Source: Actinoplanes nipponensis (GTDB taxonomy: Bacteria; Actinomycetota; Actinomycetes; Mycobacteriales; Micromonosporaceae). Taken from it: DNA of 64,000 bases. The notes beneath the pieces are model-generated. The model had not been told where the DNA came from. It did no database searches and saw only the letters and a program-made list of their open reading frames with translations. The translations under genes were made by a program, and so were the position numbers. The stretch is from contig NZ_BOMQ01000059.1 of NCBI RefSeq assembly GCF_016862275.1, positions 62,001 to 126,000 of the forward strand, given 5' to 3'. This document shows positions 57,298-64,000 of this stretch, in pieces; within the stretch, counting starts at the first letter, position 1, and each line of letters begins with the position of its first letter.

Positions 57298-58475
57298 CCG
57301 GCGACGACCCGTACCGCCGCGCCCGGCTGCTGGCCGAGGCCGGCCGGTCCGCGGACGCCGAGGCCCAGCTGCGGTCCGCGCTGGCCGGCGCGCCCGCCGA
57401 CGCCGACATGCTCACCCTGCTCGGCTTCGTGCTGCGCCGGCAGCAGGACTACCCGGCCGCGCTGGCGGCCTGCGACGCGGCCGTGGCGGCCGACCCGGGG
57501 CTCGCCGACGCGCACGCGGAGCGCGCGGAGTCGCTGATCGCGCTGATCCGCGACGGGGACGCGGTCGCCGCCGCCGGGGAGGCGGTCCGGCTGGCCCCGC
57601 AGCAGCCCGCCGGGCATCGGGTGCTGGCCCGCGCGCTCGCCGCCGGGCGCCGCTTCCCCGAGGCCCGCGCCGCGGCCCGGCACGGCCTGACGCTGGCCCC
57701 GGACGCCGTTGAGGGACTGCTCACGCTGGCCGAGGTGGAGCGGGCCGCGGGCGGCCGGGACGCGGCCGAGGAGGCGGCCCGGGCCGCGCTGGCGGTCGAG
57801 CCGGACCACCCGTACGGGCGTTGGCTGCTCGCCATGCTCGACGCGGAGCGGCTGCGCGTCGGCCGGTCCCTGCGCGGGCTGCACGAGGTGGCCCGGGCGA
57901 ACCCGGCCCGCCCCGACGTGATCTCGATGACCTGGCCGGTGCGGGGCCTGCTGGGGGCGCTGCGCCGGTGGTTCTCCGCCGCGGTGCTGCTCGTCGTGGC
58001 GGCCGTGGCGGTGGCCCCGGTGTGGCCGCCGGCCGCGACCGGCGGCCGGATCCTCGCCGGTCTCTTCGCGGTGGTCGTGACCGGCTTCGCGGCCCGGGTG
58101 CTGATCCCGGCGGGCCGGCTGCCGTGGCGCTGCCTGCGGCTGGCGCCCGCGCTGCTGCGCCGCGCGACGCGGGCCGCGCTGGGCACGGTGGCGGTCATGG
58201 TCGCGCTCCTGCTGGGGTACGCCGGAACGGGCCGGTGGTGGCTGCCGGTGCTCGCCCTGGCCGCGGTACCGGTGCTGTGGGCCCTGGGCCTGGCCGAGTT
58301 GCTCGGCGCCCGGCTGGACGACCCGGGTTTCGCCAGCGCCGCGCGGGCCCTGGGCGGGGACGTCCGGGACTGGGCCGGCGAGCTGGGCCGCTGGTGGCGC
58401 GAGACGAAGCGCGAGCTGCGGGAGACCTGGAACGACGACCAGCCGCTGCCGCCGCGCCCCGGGCCGACGGGATGA
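57294..58475 (+). CDS. TPR-repeat membrane protein
   Basis: 393-aa protein of unknown function. Residues about 5-205 contain TPR-type helix pairs (YRRARLLAEAGRSADAEAQLRSALAGAP, LLGFVLRRQQDYPAALAACDAAVAADPG, HRVLARALAAGRRFPEARAAARHGLTLAPD, EEAARAALAVEPDHPYGRWLLAML). Residues about 225-345 hold four hydrophobic helices (AAVLLVVAAVAVAPVW, ILAGLFAVVVTGFAARVLI, LGTVAVMVALLLGYAG, LPVLALAAVPVLWALG). The tail is charged. It is likely a membrane-bound scaffold. The GTG start overlaps a small upstream ORF, the stop the YibE/F gene. Confidence 0.88.
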   Translation: MTGDDPYRRARLLAEAGRSADAEAQLRSALAGAPADADMLTLLGFVLRRQQDYPAALAACDAAVAADPGLADAHAERAESLIALIRDGDAVAAAGEAVRLAPQQPAGHRVLARALAAGRRFPEARAAARHGLTLAPDAVEGLLTLAEVERAAGGRDAAEEAARAALAVEPDHPYGRWLLAMLDAERLRVGRSLRGLHEVARANPARPDVISMTWPVRGLLGALRRWFSAAVLLVVAAVAVAPVWPPAATGGRILAGLFAVVVTGFAARVLIPAGRLPWRCLRLAPALLRRATRAALGTVAVMVALLLGYAGTGRWWLPVLALAAVPVLWALGLAELLGARLDDPGFASAARALGGDVRDWAGELGRWWRETKRELRETWNDDQPLPPRPGPTG

Positions 58476-59653
58476 GCCACGACCACGGGCCGCCGCCGGC
58501 CGCCTCCCGGCGTACCCGGCGCCTGGTCACCGCGGTGCTGGTGCCGGCCGCCGTGGCCACGCTGGTCGCGTTGATCGTGCTGTGGCCGGGCGACGTGCGC
58601 TCCGAGCCGGCCTCCGGCGGCGGGCAGCGGGCCCTGGGCACCGTCACCGCCGTCACCGAGCAGGCCTGCCCGGCCGGCGCCGCGCAACAGCGTTGCGGCG
58701 CGGCCACGGTACGGGTCACCGAGGGCCCCGGCGCCGGCGCCGACCAGACCGTCGACCTGCCCCAGGGGCCCGGGACCAGCGCGCTGCACGTGGGCGACGA
58801 CGTGGTGCTGCTCTACTTCCCGGACGCGGTGCCGGGCGGGCGCGCGTACACGGTGGTGGACCGGCAGCGCTCGACCCCGATGATCTGGCTGGTGCTGGTG
58901 GCGGTCGTGGTGATCGTGGCCTTCGGGCGTCTGCGCGGGGTCACGTCGCTGGCCGGCCTGGCCGTGAGCTTCGCCCTGCTGCTGCTGTTCGTGGTGCCGG
59001 CCATCCTCGACGGTTCGCCGCCGCTGCTGATCGCGGTGGTGGGCGCGTCGGCCATCATGTTCGCGGCGCTGTACCTGACCCACGGCGTGAACGTGCACAC
59101 GTCGGTGGCGGTGGCCGGCACGCTGGCCGCGCTGGTGCTCACCGGCGTGCTGGGCGCGGTGTTCACCTCGTTGCTGGGCCTGAGCGGGCTGGGCAGCGAC
59201 GACAGCGCGACCCTGGCGGTCACCCGGGCCGGGCTGGACCTGCGCGGGCTGCTGCTGGCGGGCATCGTGATCGGCGCCCTGGGGGTGCTGGACGACGTGA
59301 CGGTCACCCAGGCGGTGACGGTCGCGGAGATGACGCCGGGGGCGACGAGCCGCTGGGCGCTGTACCGGGCGGCGATCCGGGTGGGCCGGGCGCACGTGGG
59401 TTCGGCGGTCAACACCATCGTGCTGGCCTACGCGGGCGCGTCGCTGCCGCTGCTGTTGCTGATCGCCGCCTCCCGTGAACCGGTGACCGACCTGCTGACC
59501 AGCGAGTACCTGGCCCAGGAGATCCTGCGCAGCGCGGTGGGCACGATCGGGCTGGTCGCCTCGGTGCCGATCACCACGGCGCTGGCCGCGCTGGTGGCGG
59601 ACCTGCGCCCCGGGACGCCGGAGCGACCGGGCCGGCACGCCCGCCGGGCCTGA
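58472..59653 (+). CDS. YibE/F family membrane protein
   Basis: 393-aa protein of the YibE/F family with about eight TM helices. An N-terminal TM helix (LVTAVLVPAAVATLVALIVLW) is followed by an extracytoplasmic region of about 80 residues, then the conserved membrane core: LRGVTSLAGLAVSFALLLLFVVPAIL, IMFAALYLTHGVNVHTSVA, GALGVLDDVTVTQAVTVAEM and SAVNTIVLAYAGASLPLLLL (each an independent block). YibE/F proteins are uncharacterised transport-like proteins, sometimes linked to bacteriocin or dipeptide systems. Coupled to the TPR protein by ATGA, so the two may work together. Confidence 0.9.
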   Translation: MSHDHGPPPAASRRTRRLVTAVLVPAAVATLVALIVLWPGDVRSEPASGGGQRALGTVTAVTEQACPAGAAQQRCGAATVRVTEGPGAGADQTVDLPQGPGTSALHVGDDVVLLYFPDAVPGGRAYTVVDRQRSTPMIWLVLVAVVVIVAFGRLRGVTSLAGLAVSFALLLLFVVPAILDGSPPLLIAVVGASAIMFAALYLTHGVNVHTSVAVAGTLAALVLTGVLGAVFTSLLGLSGLGSDDSATLAVTRAGLDLRGLLLAGIVIGALGVLDDVTVTQAVTVAEMTPGATSRWALYRAAIRVGRAHVGSAVNTIVLAYAGASLPLLLLIAASREPVTDLLTSEYLAQEILRSAVGTIGLVASVPITTALAALVADLRPGTPERPGRHARRA

Positions 59654-59678
59654 GGGCGGCGGGCGCTACCCGCCGCCC
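59654..59678. terminator. Bidirectional terminator between convergent genes
   Basis: GGGCGGCGGG and CCCGCCGCCC form a perfect 10-bp stem with a 5-base loop directly after the YibE/F stop and 12 bases from the stop of the convergent SCO5389-family gene. Confidence 0.8.
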
Positions 59679-59690
59679 GGGCCGCCGGTG

Positions 59691-60083
59691 TCAGCAGTTG
59701 CGCAGCTCCGGGGTCTGGTTGAGCAGCTGGCCGCGCGGGGAGACGAAGGCCCGGTAGCGGTCGCCTCCCACGGCGCCGGGGCGGAAGGCCGCGACCCGGT
59801 GGCAGTTCTGGAAGACCAGCTTCGCGCCGAAGTGGCGCTCCAGGCCGCCGCGGATGGCGTCGCTGGCCAGCGCGCGCAGCAGCTCGCCGCGGGCGCGCTC
59901 GGACGGCGGCGGGACCTCGTGGTCGGCGAACTCGCCGCCGCCGGCGTCCAGGTCGGCCATGACCTTGCTGACCACCTCCCACGCGTACGGCAGCGACGTG
60001 CGGACACACTCGACGAACTGGGCGTCCAGGACCTCGCCGCGCTCGGCGGCGGCCAGCAGGTCCGGGGAGACGGTGAGCGACAT
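59691..60083 (-). CDS. SCO5389 family protein
   Basis: 130-aa protein of a conserved actinobacterial family without known function. Conserved features: MSLTVSPDLLAAAERGEV, FVECVRTSLPYAWEVVS, GEFADHEVPPPSE, GELLRALASDAIRGGLERHFG and FQNCHRVAAFRPG, ending QLLNQTPELRNC. Three Cys and two His could bind a metal, but no classical motif is present. A Zur-like box lies 58 bases upstream of its ATG, suggesting zinc control. No partner gene is adjacent on this strand. Confidence 0.92.
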   Translation of the reverse strand: MSLTVSPDLLAAAERGEVLDAQFVECVRTSLPYAWEVVSKVMADLDAGGGEFADHEVPPPSERARGELLRALASDAIRGGLERHFGAKLVFQNCHRVAAFRPGAVGGDRYRAFVSPRGQLLNQTPELRNC

Positions 60084-60140
60084 GCGGATTCCTTCCACAG
60101 GGGCGCCGCCGGCGGGCGCCGGCGGCGAGCTCCATCTTGT

Positions 60141-60155
60141 TGGAAATGATTTCCA
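60141..60155. promoter_or_regulatory. Zur-like box (7-1-7 perfect palindrome)
   Basis: TGGAAATGATTTCCA is a perfect 7-1-7 inverted repeat, nearly identical to the actinobacterial Zur consensus TGAAAATGATTTTCA. It is 58 bases upstream of the SCO5389-family start and 120 bases upstream of the divergent phosphatase-methyltransferase start, within the most AT-rich stretch of the area. Confidence 0.7.
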
Positions 60156-60274
60156 TTGTAAAGAAGGCCACGCCGAGGTCACCCGGGCGGAGACCCGGCC
60201 GGCTTGACCCCGGGCGGGGCGACCCGGTTGGGTGAGCCAGCGACCCGCCCCACCGCCGAAACGGAGCCCGCCCG

Positions 60275-61519
60275 GTGATCCTCGACTGGCCCGCCTGCCG
60301 CAACGCCCGCGACCTGGGCGGACTGCCCACTCAGGACGGAGGCCGGATCCGCGCCGGCGCGCTGCTGCGCTCCGACCACCACGCCGGGATGTCACCGGCG
60401 GAGGTCGCGGCGGTCCGGGCGGCCGGGGTGTCGCGGATCGTGGACCTGCGCCGGCCGCGCGAGCTGGCCGAGCGGCCCAGCCCGTTCGCCGGCGACCCGA
60501 TCTACGCCCACGTGCCGCTGCTGATGGACGAGATCACCTACGCGGTCCCGGAGGATTCGTACGCGCCCCTGCTCGAGCACAACAAGGAGCACGTGGCGGC
60601 GGCGTTCCGGGCGGTCGCCGAGGCCCCGCCGGGTGGCGTGCTCGTGCACTGCCACGGCGGCCGCGACCGCACCGGCACCCTGGTGGCCCTGGCGCTGACC
60701 GTCGCCGGCGTGGGCCCGGAGGTGGTCGCCGAGGACTACGCGCTCACCGAGCAGTCGCCGGCCGCGATCATGCTCAACACGCTGGAGCAGGTCGAGCGGG
60801 CGTACGGGGGCGTGGAGGCGTACCTGCGCGGCATCGGCGTCGAGCAGCGCCACCTCGACGCGGTCCGCGAGCGCCTGCGCGAACCGGAGTTCCTGACCGC
60901 CGCCCGCAACGGCTGGGGCGCCCTGGCCGAGGAGTACGCGGACCGCTTCCGGGGCGACCTGACCGGCCGGATCTGGGACCGGGCGCTGCTGAGCGGCTTC
61001 GCCGAGCTGGTGCGCGCCGCCCCGGGCCCGGTCGTCGAGGTCGGGTCCGGCCCCGGCGACACGGCCGCGTACCTGCACGGCCTGGGCCTCGACATCACCG
61101 GCATCGACCTGTCGCCGGAGATGGTGGCGGTGGCCCGGCGGGACCATCCGCAGGTGCGCTTCGAGGTCGGCTCGATGACGGCGCTGGCCGTGCCCGACGC
61201 GTCGCTGGCCGGGCTGGTCGCCTGGTACTCCGTCATCAACGTGCCGGACGAGCACCTGCCCGCGGTGTTCGCCGAGTTCCACCGGGTGCTGGCCCCGGGC
61301 GCGCCGGTGATCCTGGCGTTCCAGAGCGGCGACGAGGTCCGCGTGATCCGGGACATCACCTTCCACCGCCGCCGGCCCGAGGCCGTCACCGCGCTGCTGG
61401 CCGAGGCCGGCCTGGAACCGGTGCTGCGGACGGTGCGCGAACCGGCCGAGTACCCGACCCAGGTCGAGGAGGTCCCGCAGGCCTACCTGGTGGCCCGCCG
61501 GGCGCCGGCGGACCGGTAG
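60275..61519 (+). CDS. Tyrosine phosphatase-methyltransferase fusion
   Basis: 414-aa two-domain protein. Residues 1-200 are a Y_phosphatase3-type protein tyrosine/lipid phosphatase: ARDLGGLPTQDGGRIRAGALLRSDH, RIVDLRRPREL and the P-loop VHCHGGRDRTGTL (Cys nucleophile, about residue 127). Residues about 210-414 are a class I SAM methyltransferase: VVEVGSGPGDTAAYLHGLGLDITGIDLSPEMVAVA, VAWYSVINVPDEHLP and FHRVLAPGAPVILAFQ. I know no described enzyme with this architecture. GTG 60275 gives the exact family N-terminus. Possibly zinc-regulated through the box at 60141. Confidence 0.92.
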   Translation: MILDWPACRNARDLGGLPTQDGGRIRAGALLRSDHHAGMSPAEVAAVRAAGVSRIVDLRRPRELAERPSPFAGDPIYAHVPLLMDEITYAVPEDSYAPLLEHNKEHVAAAFRAVAEAPPGGVLVHCHGGRDRTGTLVALALTVAGVGPEVVAEDYALTEQSPAAIMLNTLEQVERAYGGVEAYLRGIGVEQRHLDAVRERLREPEFLTAARNGWGALAEEYADRFRGDLTGRIWDRALLSGFAELVRAAPGPVVEVGSGPGDTAAYLHGLGLDITGIDLSPEMVAVARRDHPQVRFEVGSMTALAVPDASLAGLVAWYSVINVPDEHLPAVFAEFHRVLAPGAPVILAFQSGDEVRVIRDITFHRRRPEAVTALLAEAGLEPVLRTVREPAEYPTQVEEVPQAYLVARRAPADR

Positions 61520-61544
61520 CGGCCGGGGCCGCCCGCGGCTCGCG

Positions 61545-62282
61545 TCACGACGACGAGGTCCACTGCACCGACAGGCCGGTGGCCGCGCGTTCCGTGCGGA
61601 CCTCCATCACCGTGCCCAGGATGGTCGCGCGGTCCACCACGATCGGCTGGTCGTCCAGCCCGTAGGTGACCCGGTCGGAGACGAAGACCGGGGTGCCCGC
61701 CGCCTGGCGCAGCAGCTCGGCCACGGGCGACGCCAGCACCTCCGGGCGCAGCACCTCCGAGGCGCGGTGCACCACGACGCCGTGCTCGGCGATGGCCGCG
61801 TACAGGGAGGTGTCGCTGAGGTCGGTGTCGCGCAGCTCGGCGCCGACGGGGGAGCGCACCCAGGACAGCTGGTGCACGGCGGGCCGGCCGGCCAGCAGCC
61901 GCAACCGTTCCAGGCGCAGCGCCCGGCCGCCGCCCAGGTGCGCCGCGACCCAGGCGGGCGGCCGGTGCAGGGCCTGGCCGAGGATCTCCGTGCTGACCGT
62001 GCGGCCCTGCGCGCGCAGATCCTCGGCCAGCCCGCGCAGCGAGTCCAGCCGGTAGGTGGCCTTCGGCGACGCGACGAACGTGCCGCGCCCCGGCTGCTGG
62101 GACAGCAGGCCGTCGTCCTCGAGCCGGCGCAGCGCCTGCCGCAGCGTCACGAGCGTCACCCCGTACGCGGCGCTCAGCTCCTTCTGCGGCGGCAGCGCCG
62201 AGCCCGGCGGCAGCTCGCCGCCGCGGATCTTGGCGGTCAGGTCAGCCGCGATGACCTGATACTTCGGCGTGCGGCGTTCCAG
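61545..62282 (-). CDS. GntR/HutC-family regulator with probable CTG start
   Basis: 245-aa regulator. The N-terminal winged helix (RRTPKYQVIAADLTAKIRGGELPPGS; KELSAAYGVTLVTLRQALRRLEDDGLLSQQPGRGTFVA) and a UTRA ligand domain (LRALRLERLRLLAGRPAVHQLSWV, VFVSDRVTYGLDDQPIVVDRATILG) are both complete. The HTH needs translation from LERRTPKYQ, where relatives have MERRTPKYQ; that codon is CTG at 62282, with GGGGGTG upstream. No ATG, GTG or TTG is available in frame until 62159, which would delete the recognition helix. It overlaps the end of trpA by 41 bases. Confidence 0.85.
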   Translation of the reverse strand: MERRTPKYQVIAADLTAKIRGGELPPGSALPPQKELSAAYGVTLVTLRQALRRLEDDGLLSQQPGRGTFVASPKATYRLDSLRGLAEDLRAQGRTVSTEILGQALHRPPAWVAAHLGGGRALRLERLRLLAGRPAVHQLSWVRSPVGAELRDTDLSDTSLYAAIAEHGVVVHRASEVLRPEVLASPVAELLRQAAGTPVFVSDRVTYGLDDQPIVVDRATILGTVMEVRTERAATGLSVQWTSSS

Positions 62283-63045
62283 GAGACACCCCCAGGTCGA
62301 GTGCGGTGCGCAGGGCCGCGACGTCGGCGCCGAGCGCGCCGGCCGTGGCTCCGTCGAGAACCCTACGCATCAGCGCCGACGCGATCACCACGCCGTCCCC
62401 GGCGCGTCCCGCCTCGGCCGCCTGCGCCGGGGTGGAGACCCCGAAGCCGATCAGCACGGGCAGGTCGGTGGCCCGCTTGACCCGGGCGGCGAGGACGGCG
62501 GCCGAGCCGGCCAGCGCAGCGCGCTCGCCGGTGGTGCCCATGACGCTGATCGCGTACACGAAACCGCGGCTGCGCGCGCCGATCTCCCGCAGCCGGTCGT
62601 CCGGGGTGGAGGGCGCGGCCAGCAGGACCAGGTCGACGCCCGCGGCCGCCGCGGCGGCCTCCAGCCCGGCCGATTCCTCCAGCGGCAGGTCGGGCACGAT
62701 CAGCCCGCGGACCCCGGCGGCGGCCAGCGCCGGGACGCCGATCCGCAGGACGATGTTCGCGTACGTCATGACGATCACCGGCACCCGCAGCGGCGTGGCG
62801 GCGATGTCGGCCAGGATCGACTCCACCGTGGCCCCGCGGGCCAGCGCCCGGTCGGAGGCCTCCTGGATGGTCGGCCCGTCGAGCATCGGGTCGGAGAACG
62901 GCAGCCCGACCTCGATCGCGTCCGCCCCGGCCTCCTGGTACGCGCGCAGGAAGCCGGTCCAGTCGGCGGTGATGCCCCCGGTCACGTAGGGCACCAGCAG
63001 CGGCCGCCCGTCCGCTCGCAGCGCGGTGCTCAGTGCGGTGCTCAT
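62242..63045 (-). CDS. trpA: Tryptophan synthase alpha subunit
   Basis: 267-aa TIM barrel that cleaves indole-3-glycerol phosphate to indole and glyceraldehyde-3-phosphate. Catalytic Glu lies in AGADAIEVGLPFSDPMLDGPTIQ (about residue 46), catalytic Asp in GLIVPDLPLEES (loop 2), and the phosphate site is PVLIGFGVSTPAQAAEAGRAGDGVVIASAL. VYAISVMGTTGER matches loop 6. ATG 63045 overlaps the trpB stop by 4 bases. Its C-terminus overlaps the downstream GntR gene, tying that regulator to the trp operon. Confidence 0.96.
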   Translation of the reverse strand: MSTALSTALRADGRPLLVPYVTGGITADWTGFLRAYQEAGADAIEVGLPFSDPMLDGPTIQEASDRALARGATVESILADIAATPLRVPVIVMTYANIVLRIGVPALAAAGVRGLIVPDLPLEESAGLEAAAAAAGVDLVLLAAPSTPDDRLREIGARSRGFVYAISVMGTTGERAALAGSAAVLAARVKRATDLPVLIGFGVSTPAQAAEAGRAGDGVVIASALMRRVLDGATAGALGADVAALRTALDLGVSPGTPHAEVSGHRG

Positions 63046-64000
63046 CGCAGACCCTCCATCAGCTGGGACATGTCCTTGTCGCCGCGGCCCGAGAGGGTCA
63101 GCAGCACGGTCGAGCCGGCCGGCAGCTCCGCCGTCCCGGCCGCGCGCAGCACCCAGGCCACCGCGTGCGCCGATTCGAGCGCGCAGATGATCCCCTCGCG
63201 CTCGGCGAGGCGGCGCACCGCGGCCAGTACCTCGTCGTCGGTGACGGTGACGTAGCGGGCCCGGCCGAGCCCGCTGAGCTGCGCGTGTTCCGGGCCGACG
63301 CCCGGGTAGTCGAGGCCGGCGGCGATCGAGTGGGCCTCGGCGACCTGACCGTGGCGGTCCTGCAGCACCAGGGACCGGGAGCCGTGCAGCACCCCGGGCT
63401 CGCCGGCGGAGACCGCGGCACCGCCGGCCGCCTCGACGCCGATCAGCCGCGCCCCGGTGTCGGCGAACCCCGCGAACGTCCCGGCGGCGTTGGAGCCGCC
63501 GCCCACGCAGGCGACGACCACGTCCGGGACGCCGGTGCTCAGCTCGGCCGCGACCTGCCCCCGCGCCTCGTCGCCGATCACCCGCTGGAACTCCCGGACC
63601 ATCCACGGGTACGGGTGCGGCCCGGCGACCGACCCGAGGCAGAAGTGGGTGTCCTCGACGGCCGACACCCAGGCGCGCATGGCCTCGTTGGTGGCGTCCT
63701 TGAGCGTCCGGCTGCCGCTGGTCACGGGGATCACCTCGGCGCCCAGCAGGTTCATCCGGAAGACGTTGAGGGCCTGCCGCTCGATGTCGCGTGCGCCCAT
63801 GTAGACGGTGGCGCGCAGCCCGAACAGCGCGGCCGCGGTGGCCGTGGCGACGCCGTGCTGCCCGGCCCCGGTCTCGGCGATGAGCCGGGTCTTGCCCATG
63901 CGCCGGGCCAGCAGCGCCTGCCCCAGCACATTGTTGATCTTGTGAGAGCCGGTGTGGGCCAGGTCCTCGCGCTTGAGCAGCAGCGTGATCCCCAGCTCGG
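63042..64000 (-). CDS. trpB: Tryptophan synthase beta subunit (5' end missing)
   Basis: The 3' 319 codons of trpB; the gene continues past the right edge. It condenses indole with serine using PLP. The window holds the PLP Lys segment (TGSHKINNVLGQALLA near the edge), RLIAETGAGQHGVATATAAALFG, the phosphate-binding VVACVGGGSNAAGTFAGF, and LSGRGDKDM at the C-terminus. About 80-90 N-terminal residues lie outside. Its stop overlaps trpA, as in most trp operons. Confidence 0.97.
   Translation of the reverse strand, partial: ELGITLLLKREDLAHTGSHKINNVLGQALLARRMGKTRLIAETGAGQHGVATATAAALFGLRATVYMGARDIERQALNVFRMNLLGAEVIPVTSGSRTLKDATNEAMRAWVSAVEDTHFCLGSVAGPHPYPWMVREFQRVIGDEARGQVAAELSTGVPDVVVACVGGGSNAAGTFAGFADTGARLIGVEAAGGAAVSAGEPGVLHGSRSLVLQDRHGQVAEAHSIAAGLDYPGVGPEHAQLSGLGRARYVTVTDDEVLAAVRRLAEREGIICALESAHAVAWVLRAAGTAELPAGSTVLLTLSGRGDKDMSQLMEGLR

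Noticed and set aside
61545..62159. GTG 62159 as start of the GntR regulator
   Set aside because: It would delete most of the helix-turn-helix; the upstream frame carries the complete conserved domain.

Overview
This 64 kb window is very GC-rich DNA from an actinobacterium. Many GTG starts (and a probable TTG and CTG start), dense ATGA/GTGA start-stop overlaps, an F420-type luciferase-like oxidoreductase, a SCO5389-family protein, a fused CydDC transporter, a DUF3618/holin-III pair and a Zur-like box all fit a soil actinomycete. The secreted sugar- and lipid-degrading enzymes suggest Micromonosporaceae (Actinoplanes-like); that family assignment is inference. I saw no tRNA, rRNA, CRISPR array, insertion sequence, integrase or replication origin.

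Layout. 1-9.7 kb: extracellular catabolism (5' end of a GH51 arabinofuranosidase with a LacI-type operator, GDPD, acyl-CoA dehydrogenase, LacI regulator divergent from a neutral ceramidase, a secreted beta-propeller/LamG protein, a Tat-exported GH71/99-like enzyme with an F5/8C domain). 9.9-11.4 kb: a decayed divergent MFS/TetR efflux locus. 11.4-17.6 kb: a FolP2-type pterin-binding protein, a heterodimeric ABC exporter with complementary degenerate ATP sites, an FAD monooxygenase and its divergent TetR. 17.7-18.1 kb: relic of a Tat-exported sulfite-oxidase-like gene. 18.3-20.3 kb: three genes (LEA-like, holin-III, DUF3618) behind a SigB/SigF-type stress promoter. 20.4-23.6 kb: F420 oxidoreductase, GT2, aldehyde dehydrogenase.

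23.7-33.7 kb is the most striking region: nine tightly coupled genes for an activated heptose (GmhA, HldE and a GmhB-GT9 fusion) plus glycosyltransferases, an SDR and a NodU/CmcH carbamoyltransferase. This predicts a carbamoylated heptose-containing glycan in a Gram-positive organism without LPS. It runs directly into topoisomerase IB and a ChaB/Rho-N protein. 35.1-36.2 kb: XRE-cupin and GNAT. 36.2-39.8 kb: a second compact operon (split Alg14/Alg13-type glycosyltransferase, two methyltransferases, a radical SAM enzyme). 39.8-43.3 kb: a stand-alone proteasome-fold hydrolase, a secreted lipase, a receptor Ser/Thr kinase.

43.3-52.6 kb: cydA-cydB-cydDC followed by a fused epimerase/DegT aminotransferase, divergent from a BlaI/M56 protease pair, with two perfect palindromes between them that probably couple cytochrome bd expression to BlaI. 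52.7-53.9 kb: a NlpC/P60 wall hydrolase behind a ydaO (c-di-AMP) riboswitch. 54-56.4 kb: APH(6)-like kinase, MarR and epoxide hydrolase. 56.4-57.3 kb: degenerate and minisatellite DNA. 57.3-61.5 kb: TPR membrane protein, YibE/F family protein, SCO5389 family protein with a Zur-like box, and a tyrosine phosphatase-methyltransferase fusion. 61.5-64 kb: the end of a trp operon (trpB, trpA) overlapping a GntR regulator.
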